A stretch of DNA of 64,000 bases from Sphingomonas zeae. GTDB lineage: Bacteria > Pseudomonadota > Alphaproteobacteria > Sphingomonadales > Sphingomonadaceae. The notes under the pieces were generated by a model that saw only the letters and a program-made list of their open reading frames with translations, had not been told where the DNA came from and did no database searches. The translations under genes and the position numbers were made by a program. The stretch covers positions 62,001 through 126,000 of the forward strand of contig NZ_JACIFA010000001.1 of NCBI RefSeq assembly GCF_014197135.1, in the 5' to 3' direction. This document shows, one piece after another, positions 23,821 through 32,744 of the stretch; the first letter of the stretch is position 1; each line of letters starts with the position of its first letter.

Positions 23821-25443
23821 TCAGGCGATTCGGGTGGAGGCGGCGACCGTGTCTCCGGCGTCGCTCGAAGGGGAGGCGGCCGCGAAGGCCGGGCGGGTGG
23901 GTTGCACGGGGTCGGGGCGGCGTGGCGGCGCCTGTCGCTCGCCGCCTGCGCCCGACTGGCCCAGATCGACCGCCGTCTGGCCAAGCCGCATTCCCTTTTC
24001 CTCGGCCAGCCGCGCCAGCGTCGGCTGGGCATCGGCGAGCAGGGTGGCGGTTTGCGCCTGGTCGGCGGTGAAGTGGATATGCGTCGCGCCGCCCTCATGG
24101 CGCAGGTTCACCGCGATGCCGCCCAGCGCGTCGGGCGACAGCTGGATACGGGTATCGGCGGTGGCTGCGTCTTCGCGCATCCGGTCGATCCGGTCGATCA
24201 TGGCTTGCGGCCAATGTGCTTGCGTCATGTCGAGCGGCGCATGTTCGGCGCCCGTCGTCGCGAGGATCGGTGCGGCGGTCAGCGAATCGGCGCGCGTCAG
24301 CGTCGCGGCGTCGACCGACAGCGCGGCCTCGTCCTTGCGGCGATCGGTGAGCGGGTTGGAGCCGCCCTGCTCGGCGCGCCGCGCAAGCCCGAAAAGCTCC
24401 AGGGCGGGCGCGGTCTGGCCTGGTTGCATCAATGGGGCAGGGGCCGCGATGGGCAGCGGCGCGACGACCGGCGCGGACGCGCTCGTCACCGCAAAGCGGA
24501 GCGGCATGTCCTGCCGTGCGGGCATGGCGGCCATGGGACCGGATGATAGGGTGGTGGACGCCACGTCGCCCCGAATCGCAAGGGGGGCGGCCGGAACTGC
24601 GTCATGGGCTGCCGGGGCGATCATGATGGTCGGCATATCCGCGCGTGTCGTGATCGGAATCGTTCGGGCTGTATCCGGACCCGTCGGGTTGGTCATGGCG
24701 GTCGGCGCATCCGCGCGGGCCATGACGATCGGCGCGTCGGCGCGCATCTCGATGGGATGCGCAGAGCCGGCGCCTTGGGTCGCCGGGGCGCTTATCGTGG
24801 TCAGCGTAGCGCCGCGCATCTCGATGGGAATTGCAGGTCCGGTGCCACGCGCCGCGGGGGCGGCCATGGCGGTCGACGCGTCCGGCCGTATCGTGACCGG
24901 CATCGCTGGGTCGGCGTCGCCCGTCATGGGAGCCGTCATGGCGGGCGGAACCGGCATCGTCCCCTTTAGGGGATCGAAAGCGACGGGCATGGCCGGCGAG
25001 ACAGGTGGCTGTTTCGGGTCGGCCGCCATGGCAACGGGCGCAGGTGCCGGGGAGGCCCCGACGTCCGGCAGGGTCGGCGTCGTCGCCAGGAATGTGGTGA
25101 TCGGCGCGGCCGAGGGGCCGGTCGTCGCGGCGGGGGGTGCAGCGGGCTCGGGTGCCGGAAGCGGCAGGGTCGGAACCGCCACCGGCATCACCGGCAAGGT
25201 GGCGGCATCGCTCGGCAAGTCCTTGCCGTCCTTTTCCGACGTGCCGCCGTCTTGGGCCATGCCGTCTTCCGCCTTGGGCTGGCCATCGCCGTTATCCGCC
25301 CCGGCGGTCGCATCGCCCATGCCCGGCATCAGCGCGAAGAGCATCGCGAAGGCCGAGGCCATCGGATCCCCCGTGCCCGCCCCTGCCTGCAAGCGGGCGG
25401 CGGCGGTGCCGGAAGGCGTGATCGAGGAGAGAGGGGACATCAT
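23821..25443 (-). CDS. fliK: Flagellar hook-length control protein FliK
   Basis: 540 residues, Ala/Pro/Met-rich, as expected for the secreted molecular ruler. The C-terminal switch domain (TRIQLSPDALGGIAVNLRHE, THIHFTADQAQTATLLADAQ, PTLARLAEEKGMRLG) matches the Flg_hook family and should contact FlhB. The central ruler (about residues 180-300) contains degenerate repeats of roughly 24 residues, each with a (P/A)xPIxxR core. It is 10 bp from fliJ and 10 bp from fliL. Confidence 0.88.
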   Translation of the reverse strand: MMSPLSSITPSGTAAARLQAGAGTGDPMASAFAMLFALMPGMGDATAGADNGDGQPKAEDGMAQDGGTSEKDGKDLPSDAATLPVMPVAVPTLPLPAPEPAAPPAATTGPSAAPITTFLATTPTLPDVGASPAPAPVAMAADPKQPPVSPAMPVAFDPLKGTMPVPPAMTAPMTGDADPAMPVTIRPDASTAMAAPAARGTGPAIPIEMRGATLTTISAPATQGAGSAHPIEMRADAPIVMARADAPTAMTNPTGPDTARTIPITTRADMPTIMIAPAAHDAVPAAPLAIRGDVASTTLSSGPMAAMPARQDMPLRFAVTSASAPVVAPLPIAAPAPLMQPGQTAPALELFGLARRAEQGGSNPLTDRRKDEAALSVDAATLTRADSLTAAPILATTGAEHAPLDMTQAHWPQAMIDRIDRMREDAATADTRIQLSPDALGGIAVNLRHEGGATHIHFTADQAQTATLLADAQPTLARLAEEKGMRLGQTAVDLGQSGAGGERQAPPRRPDPVQPTRPAFAAASPSSDAGDTVAASTRIA

Positions 25444-25453
25444 GACAAGTCTG

Positions 25454-25894
25454 TCAGCAAGGATCGTGCCGATTCCGACGCGACGCGCCGCCAGCGGCCG
25501 GCATATCCTCCAGCGCGCGCATCTCGGCGCGGATCGCGGCCATGCGCGCGCGGTCCATCAGCTTCTCGACGGCGGTCTGGTCGCGCTTGGCGGCCTTGGT
25601 CTGTTCGCCTGCATGGGCGGCGCGCTGTTCGGCGGCGCGGATGCGCGCGGCCGCGGCATCGGCCGATTCGAGCAGCCGGTGACGGAAATGCGCATTCGCC
25701 ATCAGCGAGGCGGCCGACGCCGTTGCCGCCGGTGTGGGCGTCACCGCCTCGATCAGCTGGCCGATGCGGTGCGACAGCTGATGCTCGGAGGCGACCCGCT
25801 CCTGCGCGCGCGCCTCGTCGGCCATGGTCAGGTTGAGTTGCAACGTGCGGACCCGGTGGAGCCGGGTCAGCATCGTCTGTTGCCGGGATGCCAT
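25454..25894 (-). CDS. fliJ: Flagellar export protein FliJ
   Basis: 146 residues, mostly charged coiled coil (TMLTRLHRVRTLQLNLTMAD, EQRAAHAGEQTKAAKRDQTA, VEKLMDRARMAAIRAEM). Family assignment rests on this composition, size and position between fliI and fliK. FliJ links the FliI ATPase ring to FlhA. The start at 25892-25894 has AAGGGGGG about nine bases upstream; the longer frame upstream overlaps fliI and is less likely. Confidence 0.82.
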   Translation of the reverse strand: MASRQQTMLTRLHRVRTLQLNLTMADEARAQERVASEHQLSHRIGQLIEAVTPTPAATASAASLMANAHFRHRLLESADAAAARIRAAEQRAAHAGEQTKAAKRDQTAVEKLMDRARMAAIRAEMRALEDMPAAGGASRRNRHDPC

Positions 25895-25919
25895 GTCTGT
25901 TTCCCCCCTTGGAAACGGA

Positions 25920-27257
25920 TCAGCCGAGCGGCTGACCGAAAATGCCCACCAGTTCCTCGACCGCATGGTCGAGCGGCACGACCTCGTCGGCGTCCTGCCG
26001 GATATATTCCATCACCGCCGGGTGGCAGGCGATGGCGGCGTCGATCGCGGGATCGGCGCCCGCGCGATACGCGCCCATCAAAACGAGATCGCGATTTTCC
26101 TCATAGGTCGCCAGATGACGGCGCAGCGTCCGCGCCGCCTGAGCATGAGGGCGTCCGACGATATCGGTCATCACGCGGCTGACCGAGGGACCGATGTCGA
26201 TCGCGGGATAGACGCCGCGCTCGGCCAGATGGCGGTTGAGCACGATATGCCCGTCCAGGATGGAACGCGCCGAGTCGACGACCGGATCGTTGCCATCGTC
26301 GCCGTCCGCCAGCACCGTGTAAATGGCGGTGATCGAGCCCGGCCCGTGCGCATCGGCGCCCGCCCGCTCGATCAGATTGGGCAGCATCGCGATGGCCGAA
26401 GGCGGATAGCCGCGCGCCGAAGCCGGTTCGCCCAGCGCCAGTCCGATCTCGCGACCGGCATGGGCGACGCGGGTCAGCGAATCCATGATGAGCAATACCT
26501 TCTTGCCCTCGGCACGGAACGCCTCGGCAATCGCGGTGGCGCGCAGAGCCCCGCGAATGCGCAGCACCGGTGAATGGTTGGCCGGCACCGCGACCACGAC
26601 CGAGCGCGCCCGGGCCTCGCCCGCGACCTTGGTTTCCAGAAAGTCCGCGACTTCGCGGCTGCGCTCGCCGATCAGGCCGATGACGATCACATCGGCCTTG
26701 GCGGCGCGGACCATCATGCCCAGCAGCACCGACTTGCCGACGCCCGAGCCCGCCATGATGCCGACGCGCTGGCCCTGGCCGATGGTCAGCAGGCCGTTGA
26801 TCGCGCGCACGCCGACATCCAGCGGTTCCAGCACGCGGCCCCGGTCGAGCGGCGATTGCATCTTGCCCGCCAGCGGCCAGTGGTCGGCACCACGAATGGG
26901 GCCGAGACCGTCGATCGGCTTGCCCGAGCCGTCGACCACGCGGCCCAGCATCGCCGCCCCCACTTCCGCCTCGCCCGGAGGACCGAGCGGGCGCACCGGC
27001 GCGCGCGGGAGCAGGGGGGCAGGGCCGCCCAGGTTCATCATCAGCGTGCGGCCATTGCGGAAACCGATCACCTCGGCCTCGACGCAGTGGCTGCCCTTGT
27101 CTCCGATCGCGCAGACGGTACCGACCGGCAGCGACAGGCCGACGGCCTCCATCAACAGGCCGTCATACGACGCCAGCCGCCCCGCGACCGCCGCCCGCGG
27201 CGCGAAGTCCGCCTGGGCCAGCGTCTCCAGATAATCGGTCGTGAAACGGTTCAGCAT
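25920..27257 (-). CDS. fliI: Flagellum-specific ATPase FliI
   Basis: About 445 residues of the F1-beta-like type III ATPase family. Walker A GIMAGSGVGKSVLLGMM, Walker B VLLIMDSLTRVAHAGREIGL, the signature region PPSAIAMLPNLIERAG and SILDGHIVLNRHLAERGVYP are all intact. It unfolds export substrates at the base of the gate. Start ATG at 27255-27257 overlaps the fliH end by seven bases; the longer frame upstream is antisense-like and GC-biased. Confidence 0.96.
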   Translation of the reverse strand: MLNRFTTDYLETLAQADFAPRAAVAGRLASYDGLLMEAVGLSLPVGTVCAIGDKGSHCVEAEVIGFRNGRTLMMNLGGPAPLLPRAPVRPLGPPGEAEVGAAMLGRVVDGSGKPIDGLGPIRGADHWPLAGKMQSPLDRGRVLEPLDVGVRAINGLLTIGQGQRVGIMAGSGVGKSVLLGMMVRAAKADVIVIGLIGERSREVADFLETKVAGEARARSVVVAVPANHSPVLRIRGALRATAIAEAFRAEGKKVLLIMDSLTRVAHAGREIGLALGEPASARGYPPSAIAMLPNLIERAGADAHGPGSITAIYTVLADGDDGNDPVVDSARSILDGHIVLNRHLAERGVYPAIDIGPSVSRVMTDIVGRPHAQAARTLRRHLATYEENRDLVLMGAYRAGADPAIDAAIACHPAVMEYIRQDADEVVPLDHAVEELVGIFGQPLG

Positions 27258-28048
27258 TGCGGGACGGGCACCTTGTCTATCGCGGCGGCCAGTTGGTCGA
27301 GCCATAGCGACGGGCCGTCCTCGACGATGGTCGAAGCGCTTTCGAGGACGAAGCCACCGCGCTCCACATTGGGATCGCCGACCGGGAAGACGGTCTGCGG
27401 CAGGCGCTCGGCCAGCAGCGCGACATCGTCGGGATGGACGCGCAGCATCGCGGCTTCCTTGGCATCGGACAACAGGTCGATCGCCGCCTCGATCCGGCCA
27501 GTCAGCCGGTCGGCATCGACGCCGATTTCGCCCACCAGCTTGCCGACGAGCATCAAGACCGTCTGGCGCAGCTGTTCGGCCATCGCCTGGCGATCGACGC
27601 GCGCGGACAAAGCCTCGGCGATCGAGTCGATCATCCGGCCGTCGCGCGCCTCGGCCTCGGCCTGCGCCTGGAACTGTCGCGTGGCGGCGGCCAGCCCTTC
27701 GGCATAGCCCTCGGCATGGCCGGACGCATGGGCCGCGGTGATCGGATCCACCGCCGGTTCGGCGACGCCCTCGCACGCGGCAAAGGGGTCCCAGCCCTGG
27801 GTCGGGTCGTGATCGCGGCTGGCGGGATGGAAATGGCGCGGATGGCCGGGCGCGGCGTCGTCCGCCGCGGTCGCCCCCAGGCCGCTGGTGGGTGCTCGCG
27901 GCCGGAACGAGATCGGCCCCGAATCCAGGTCGATATTGAGGCCCGGCATCCCCGAGGGGGCAAAGCCCCCCGGCGGCGCGAAGGCCTGTTGCAACGCGGC
28001 AGCGGCGGCATTCTGGCGTGCGGAAAAGCCCGCGACGAAATCAGACAT
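27251..28048 (-). CDS. fliH: Flagellar assembly protein FliH
   Basis: 265 residues. FliH binds and restrains FliI as a dimer. Seen here: a Pro/Ala-rich N-terminus, a helical segment with spaced small residues (TAAHASGHAEGYAEGLAAAT, giving AxxxGxxxG-like steps typical of FliH), then the C-terminal domain (MLVGKLVGEIGVDADRLTGR, VHPDDVALLAERLP, GFVLESASTIVEDGPSLWLD). It overlaps both fliG and fliI. Confidence 0.87.
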   Translation of the reverse strand: MSDFVAGFSARQNAAAAALQQAFAPPGGFAPSGMPGLNIDLDSGPISFRPRAPTSGLGATAADDAAPGHPRHFHPASRDHDPTQGWDPFAACEGVAEPAVDPITAAHASGHAEGYAEGLAAATRQFQAQAEAEARDGRMIDSIAEALSARVDRQAMAEQLRQTVLMLVGKLVGEIGVDADRLTGRIEAAIDLLSDAKEAAMLRVHPDDVALLAERLPQTVFPVGDPNVERGGFVLESASTIVEDGPSLWLDQLAAAIDKVPVPQC

Positions 28049-29054
28049 AATCGTCCTCGCCTCCGCCCATCATGATCGTGCCTTCCTTGGCCAGGTTGCG
28101 CGCGACGGTGATCATCGCCTTCTGCGCCTCCAGCACTTCGGACAGCTTCATCGGCCCGCGCGATTCGATCTCGTCGCGGATACCGGCCGCCGCACGTGCC
28201 GACATGCAGCCCAGGAAGCGTTCGCGCGCGGCCTCGTCCGCGCCCTTGAGCGCGCGGGTGAGAATTTCGCCGTCGACGTTGCGGATGAGCGTGCCGAGGT
28301 TCTTGTCGTCCATATCGAGCAGATTTTCGAAGATGAACAACGCTTCCTCGATCTGCTTGGCGACGTCGCGGTCGATCTTGAACAGCTTGGGCATGACCCG
28401 CTGCTCGGTCGCCTTGCGCGCGCTCGACAGGATCTTGGCCGCTTCGCGCGAACCGCCCATCGCCAGGCCCTGGCCGCCGCTGCCGCCCTCGCTCCAGCGC
28501 TTGAGCACGCCGTTCAGCGTGTCGATCGCCTGCGGCGTCACCGGACCCAGCCGGGCGACGCGGTGCAGGATATCGGGTTGCATCGCATCGGGCAGCAGTT
28601 CCAGCACCTTGCCCGCGACGGCGGGATCGCAATTGGCGATCAGGACGGCGCCGATCTGCGGATGTTCCTTCTCGACGATCTTGGCGATGTCGATCGGATC
28701 GAGCCAGCCGAGCATCTCGATCTCGCACTGCGCCTCGGCGGGGACGATACGCGACAGCACGCTGCTGGCACGTTCGGGACCGAGCGCACGGTTCATCAGA
28801 TTTTCGACCGTCGGCTTGGGCTGAAACGCGATCGAGGCACGGGCGCGGGCACAGCCGACGAAATCGTCCAGCACGAAGCCGACATCCTGTTCGCTGACAT
28901 CGGCGATCGAATACATCGCCTTGCCGAGTTCGCGGACCTCGTCGGGCTCCAGCTTCTGAAGGATCGCGGCGGCTTCTTCCTCGCCCACCAGCATCATCAG
29001 GACGGCGGCGCGTTCGACGCCCGAATAGACGCGCCCCTCTTCGGTCGACGCCAT
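28041..29054 (-). CDS. fliG: Flagellar motor switch protein FliG
   Basis: 337 residues. The EHPQ motif (IAKIVEKEHPQIGAVLI) and the C-terminal torque domain (LFIFENLLDMDDKNLGTLIR, ILTRALKGADEAARERFLG, SARAAAGIRDEIESRGPM) with its charged stator-facing residues are present. FliG sits on the MS-ring and takes torque from the stator. The ATG overlaps the fliF stop (TAATG on the coding strand); its end overlaps fliH by eight bases. Confidence 0.96.
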   Translation of the reverse strand: MASTEEGRVYSGVERAAVLMMLVGEEEAAAILQKLEPDEVRELGKAMYSIADVSEQDVGFVLDDFVGCARARASIAFQPKPTVENLMNRALGPERASSVLSRIVPAEAQCEIEMLGWLDPIDIAKIVEKEHPQIGAVLIANCDPAVAGKVLELLPDAMQPDILHRVARLGPVTPQAIDTLNGVLKRWSEGGSGGQGLAMGGSREAAKILSSARKATEQRVMPKLFKIDRDVAKQIEEALFIFENLLDMDDKNLGTLIRNVDGEILTRALKGADEAARERFLGCMSARAAAGIRDEIESRGPMKLSEVLEAQKAMITVARNLAKEGTIMMGGGEDDYV

Positions 29055-30802
29055 TACTGCTGCGCCTCCGAACGGATCATGTCGCGAACAGCGAGCGCGG
29101 CACGCGCCGGGTTGTCACGGGTGAAACCGCGCACCTTGGTAATGCGATCGTTGAAGTTGTTGGTATCCTCGATTTCGTCGAGCGTCACGGCGGGCTGCTG
29201 GACCCCGATCGTCCCGGCGACGGGCTGTCCGTCGGGGCCGATCTGCACCGCGTTGGCGCCGGTTGCGCCGTCGCCGGCGCCATCGGCCGCCCCCATGGGC
29301 AACGCCTTGGCGGCCTCGGCCTCATCCTTCCTCTTGGTCATCGCCTTGACCAGCGGACGCACGCCCAACAGCAGGACGAGGAGCGCGATGACCAGCGCGG
29401 TGGCGTTGCGGGCGACGATGGGCAGCCAGCTATTATCATACCAGGCGCGCTTTTCTTCGGTCGTGGCGTCGGCGAACTTGCGGCTGATGACGGTGACATT
29501 GTCGTTGCGCTGCTGATCGAAGCCGACCGCCGACTTCACCAGGTCGGAAATCTGGGTGATCTCCATCTGGCTGCGCTTGCCGGTGGCGGGGTCGCGCAGC
29601 AGGACGGCCACGGTGAGCCGCTTGATCGAGCCGGGTGCGGCGCGGGTGACCGAAACTTCCTTGTTCAGGTCGTAAGCGCGCTGGAAGGCGTCGGACTGCT
29701 TCTCCGGATTGACCCCGGGGCCACCGGCGACCGGCTTGCCGTCGGCGGGCGGGGCGCCCGAGGCACCGTTGGCGGCCTGCGGCTGCTGCAGCGTGCTGGC
29801 GGGCGGCGGCGTGTTGGACAGGGCGCCGGGAATGCCGCCGGGCGTGGTCGGGTCCTTCTGATTGCCGGTCCAGTTGCCGGTTTCGGCCCGGAGCGCACCC
29901 TCCTTGTCATAGGTTTCGCGGGTTGCGCTGGTCTCATCCAGATTGACCTCGGTCTGCACCTCGGCGGTGAAATTGCCCGCGCCGACCAGCGGGGTCAGCA
30001 GCTGGATCAGCTGGGTGCGGTATTTCTCCTCCAGCCGACGCTGGAATTCGATCCGGCGATCGTCGCTGTTCGCCCCCTCGGCGCCTTTTTTGGACAAAAG
30101 ACCACCCATCTGGTCGACGATGGTCACGTCCTCCGGCTTCATCCCCGGCACCGAGGAGGCGACCAGGTTGACGATCGACTGGACCTGGGATTCCGACAGC
30201 GAGCGTCCGGCATTGAGCTTGAGCACCACCGAGGCGGAGGGCGAGGCATGGTCGCGCACGAAGACCGACGCCTCCGGCATGGCGAGGTGCACGCGCGCCT
30301 CGGCCACCGCGTCGATCTCCTCGATCGAGCGGGCCAGCTCGCTCTCGCGCGCCTGGCGAAGGCGTTCGCCCTCGACCGCGCGGCTGACGCCCATCGGCAA
30401 CTGGTCGAGGATGGCGTAGCCTCCCGGCGCCTGCTTGGGCAGGCCCTGGCCCGCCAACAGCATCCGCGCCTTGGAGTAATCCTCCTCATTGACGGTCAGC
30501 GCGCCGGTGCCGTCGTTGATCCTGCTCTTGATGTTCGCGGCCGACAGCGCGGTCGTGACCGCCTGCTTGTCCGCGTCCGACAGATTGTCGAACAGCGTTT
30601 TTTGCGGCGGGCTGGACAAAGCCATCCAGGCGAATGCGGCGGCCGCGATCAGTCCGATCAGCAGCACCATCGGTGCCGAACGGCGGACGGCGGGCTGCGC
30701 CATCACCGTCTTGATCTGGCGAAGCGGGTTGGCGAACTTTTCCGGCAAGGGCGGCAAGGCCGGTGCGGGATTGGTCGATGCGGGGGTGAGGGCAGTGCTC
30801 AT
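29054..30802 (-). CDS. fliF: Flagellar MS-ring protein FliF
   Basis: 582 residues. One membrane helix near residue 45 (MVLLIGLIAAAAFAWMALSS) and a second near 455 (IVARNATALVIALLVLLLGV) enclose the ring-building motifs (EGELARSIE-like ERLRQARESELARSIEEIDA, VHLAMPEASVFVRDHASPSA, VASSVPGMKPEDVTIVDQMG). The C-terminal tail (DEIEDTNNFNDRITKVRGFT, DNPARAALAVRDMI) is the FliG-binding segment. Second structural gene of the operon after fliE. Confidence 0.96.
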   Translation of the reverse strand: MSTALTPASTNPAPALPPLPEKFANPLRQIKTVMAQPAVRRSAPMVLLIGLIAAAAFAWMALSSPPQKTLFDNLSDADKQAVTTALSAANIKSRINDGTGALTVNEEDYSKARMLLAGQGLPKQAPGGYAILDQLPMGVSRAVEGERLRQARESELARSIEEIDAVAEARVHLAMPEASVFVRDHASPSASVVLKLNAGRSLSESQVQSIVNLVASSVPGMKPEDVTIVDQMGGLLSKKGAEGANSDDRRIEFQRRLEEKYRTQLIQLLTPLVGAGNFTAEVQTEVNLDETSATRETYDKEGALRAETGNWTGNQKDPTTPGGIPGALSNTPPPASTLQQPQAANGASGAPPADGKPVAGGPGVNPEKQSDAFQRAYDLNKEVSVTRAAPGSIKRLTVAVLLRDPATGKRSQMEITQISDLVKSAVGFDQQRNDNVTVISRKFADATTEEKRAWYDNSWLPIVARNATALVIALLVLLLGVRPLVKAMTKRKDEAEAAKALPMGAADGAGDGATGANAVQIGPDGQPVAGTIGVQQPAVTLDEIEDTNNFNDRITKVRGFTRDNPARAALAVRDMIRSEAQQ

Positions 30803-30803
30803 C

Positions 30804-31178
30804 TTACACCGGCATGCTCATGATGTCCTTATAGGCGGACAAGAGTTTATTACGGACTTGCAGCGTCGCCTCGAACCCGACCGACGCCTGCTGGCGGGCC
30901 ATCATCACCTTGGCGATGTCGACCGTTTCGCCGCGTTCGTAGGATTCGGACAGGCGGGCGGCCTGCTGCTGGCCTTCGTTCACGCCCTTCAGCGCGGACT
31001 CCAGCGTATCGGCAAAGCTGGTCGGCGGAGCGACCGGCTGAGTCTGGGCGGCCTGTGCCGCCTGGTTGGCACCGGCCTGGCTTGCCGCCTTGAGCGCCTG
31101 ATTGCGTTCCAGGATCTGGGCGCGCAGCGCCATCACCCGGTCGACGCTCATCGCGCCGCCGACACCGCCGACGCTCAT
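30804..31178 (-). CDS. fliE: Flagellar hook-basal body protein FliE
   Basis: 124 residues. The conserved C-terminal half (SFADTLESALKGVNEGQQQA, DIAKVMMARQQASVGFEATL, QVRNKLLSAYKDIMSMPV) identifies FliE, the junction between MS-ring and rod. The ATG overlaps the activator's TGA (ATGA); a second ATG nine codons on (MSVDRVMALRAQ) is also possible. One base separates it from fliF. Confidence 0.93.
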   Translation of the reverse strand: MSVGGVGGAMSVDRVMALRAQILERNQALKAASQAGANQAAQAAQTQPVAPPTSFADTLESALKGVNEGQQQAARLSESYERGETVDIAKVMMARQQASVGFEATLQVRNKLLSAYKDIMSMPV

Positions 31179-32458
31179 GCCATCACGGCGCGACTAGAGG
31201 GCCGGATGATTTCCTCACCCTGTTCGCGCGCCTTGGCGAGGCGGTAGCGCAGCGTGCGCTCCGAAATGCCCAGGCGCTTGGCGGTCTCGACCCGGTTGCC
31301 GCCGCACGCGGCCAGCATCTCACGGATCGCGGCGAACTCGCTCATCTGCACGACCTTGCCCAGAGTCGCTTCCGCGGTCGTCACGGTCAGCGGCTCGTCA
31401 TCCAGGTCGTTGGCGATCATCGGCCGGTCGAACACGATATGCTCGGGCTCGATCGTCGCGCCGCTGGCGAAGAGCAGCGCGCGCTGGATGACGTTTTCCA
31501 GCTCGCGGACATTGCCGGGCCAGTTGTGCTGGGCCAGCTTGTCGATCGTCGCCGCGCTCGGCCACGGAATGGTGGTGCGGCCCGCGGCGTGACGCAGGAT
31601 CATCGTCGCGGCGAGCGCGGGAATGTCCATGCGACGCTCGGCCAGCGCCTTGGTGGTCAGCGGGAAGACCGACAGGCGGTAGTACAAGTCGGCGCGGAAC
31701 CGGCCCGCCGCCACTTCGGCCTGCAGGTCGCGATTGGCGCAGGCGATGACGCGGACGTCGACCGACTGCGGCATCGAGGCGCCAAGCGGGATCACCTCGC
31801 GCTCCTGGAGCACGCGGAGCAGCTTGGCCTGAAGCTGGAGCGGCATCTCGGCGATCTCGTCGAGGAGCAGCGTGCCACCATCGGCCGCGCGGAAGAAACC
31901 TTCGCCTGCCTGCGCCGCGCCGGTGAAGGCGCCCTTCTGGTGACCGAAGAGCAGCGCCTCCAGCATCGATTCCGGCAAGGCGGCACAGTTGATCGCCACG
32001 AACGGCTTGGCGGCGCGGGCGGAGCGCGCATGGATGGCGCGCGCCACCACTTCCTTGCCGGTGCCGGTCGGCCCATTGATGAGCACGGTGATGTCCGACT
32101 GGGCGACCCGCTCGGCCAGCGTGAAGAGCGCCAGGCTCTCCGGGTCGGCGGCGGTCGGCATGGCGGACCCGGCAAGCAGGGCGCGGACGAAACTGTTGCC
32201 GACGCCGGATTCGGCGGCGGAATAGGTCACGCTCGCGGGGCGGTTGCCCATCGCGGGGATGATGGCGGGGACCGGGCCGTCGGTGACGACGACGGTGCGC
32301 GCCGGATGCTCGATCACGTCGCCCTCGGCCATGAGGAACAGGTCCCCGGCCTGCGGTGCGGCGCCAGGCTCGGCAAGGGCCATGCCCTGGGCCCGCAACC
32401 CGGAAATCAGCGCGTATTTCTGCTTAACGAGCGCAGCGGAGGGGTGAATCGACGACAT
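31175..32458 (-). CDS. Sigma-54-dependent flagellar transcription activator (FlbD/FleQ-like)
   Basis: About 427 residues. The AAA+ domain has Walker A INGPTGTGKEVVARAIH, the sigma-54 contact loop GHQKGAFTGAAQAGEG (intact GAFTGA), Walker B GGTLLLDEIAEMPLQLQAKL and the arginine-finger region FRADLYYRLSVFPL. The C-terminus is a Fis-type helix-turn-helix (CGGNRVETAKRLGISERTL, RYRLAKAREQGEE). The first 120 residues do not show the acidic pocket and lysine of a receiver domain, so activity is probably not controlled by phosphorylation here. It heads the fliE-flhB operon and, with RpoN encoded at 55337, should drive the sigma-54 promoters at 40020 and 42801. ATG 32458 follows AAAGGA. Confidence 0.9.
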   Translation of the reverse strand: MSSIHPSAALVKQKYALISGLRAQGMALAEPGAAPQAGDLFLMAEGDVIEHPARTVVVTDGPVPAIIPAMGNRPASVTYSAAESGVGNSFVRALLAGSAMPTAADPESLALFTLAERVAQSDITVLINGPTGTGKEVVARAIHARSARAAKPFVAINCAALPESMLEALLFGHQKGAFTGAAQAGEGFFRAADGGTLLLDEIAEMPLQLQAKLLRVLQEREVIPLGASMPQSVDVRVIACANRDLQAEVAAGRFRADLYYRLSVFPLTTKALAERRMDIPALAATMILRHAAGRTTIPWPSAATIDKLAQHNWPGNVRELENVIQRALLFASGATIEPEHIVFDRPMIANDLDDEPLTVTTAEATLGKVVQMSEFAAIREMLAACGGNRVETAKRLGISERTLRYRLAKAREQGEEIIRPSSRAVMA

Positions 32459-32603
32459 CTGGCGTGGAGTCCTTTCGTGACTCCGCAATGCCCCCTGTTT
32501 GGTAAAACCGTAGTTAATGCGGCAAGCCGGGCGGCAAGTTTTTTCCGGGCGCGACGCGCGCCCGTATGTGTGCGGGCGACGCCCCGGCGCGCGCGCGACC
32601 GTT

Positions 32604-32663
32604 CCGGCAAAACCGGCAAGGCGACCGGCAAAAATTTGCATGGAACCGGCTAAAGCCTGCCGG
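32604..32663. promoter_or_regulatory. CCGGCAA repeat array between the activator gene and the first flagellin gene
   Basis: CCGGCAA occurs at 32604 and 32613, CCGGCA at 32625, CCGGC at 32646 and the inverted TGCCGG at 32658. The same motif is clustered upstream of both sigma-54 promoters in this window. This pattern resembles the upstream ftr-type sites bound by FlbD in Caulobacter, so these are candidate activator sites, here perhaps for autoregulation. Confidence 0.5.
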
Positions 32664-32677
32664 AAAGCGGCCGTTAC
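32651..32677 (+). promoter_or_regulatory. Sigma-28 promoter of the first flagellin gene
   Basis: TAAAGCCT (32651-32658), eleven bases, then GCCGTTAC (32670-32677). Same layout as the fliD and second flagellin promoters. Transcription would begin about 60 bases before the ATG. Confidence 0.87.
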
Positions 32678-32744
32678 TCCATTCGGCGGCTCGGTGGTCC
32701 AGAGGGGACACAGACGGATCGCCGAGCAGATATGGAGACATCAC

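Noticed and set aside
24530..24950. Repeats in fliK as a possible CRISPR or DNA-level tandem repeat
   Set aside because: The units are degenerate at DNA level, in frame, and encode the FliK ruler.
32625..32641. CCGGCAAAAATTTGCA as a sigma-54 promoter
   Set aside because: GG and GC are nine instead of ten bases apart, and the sigma-28 promoter lies just downstream.
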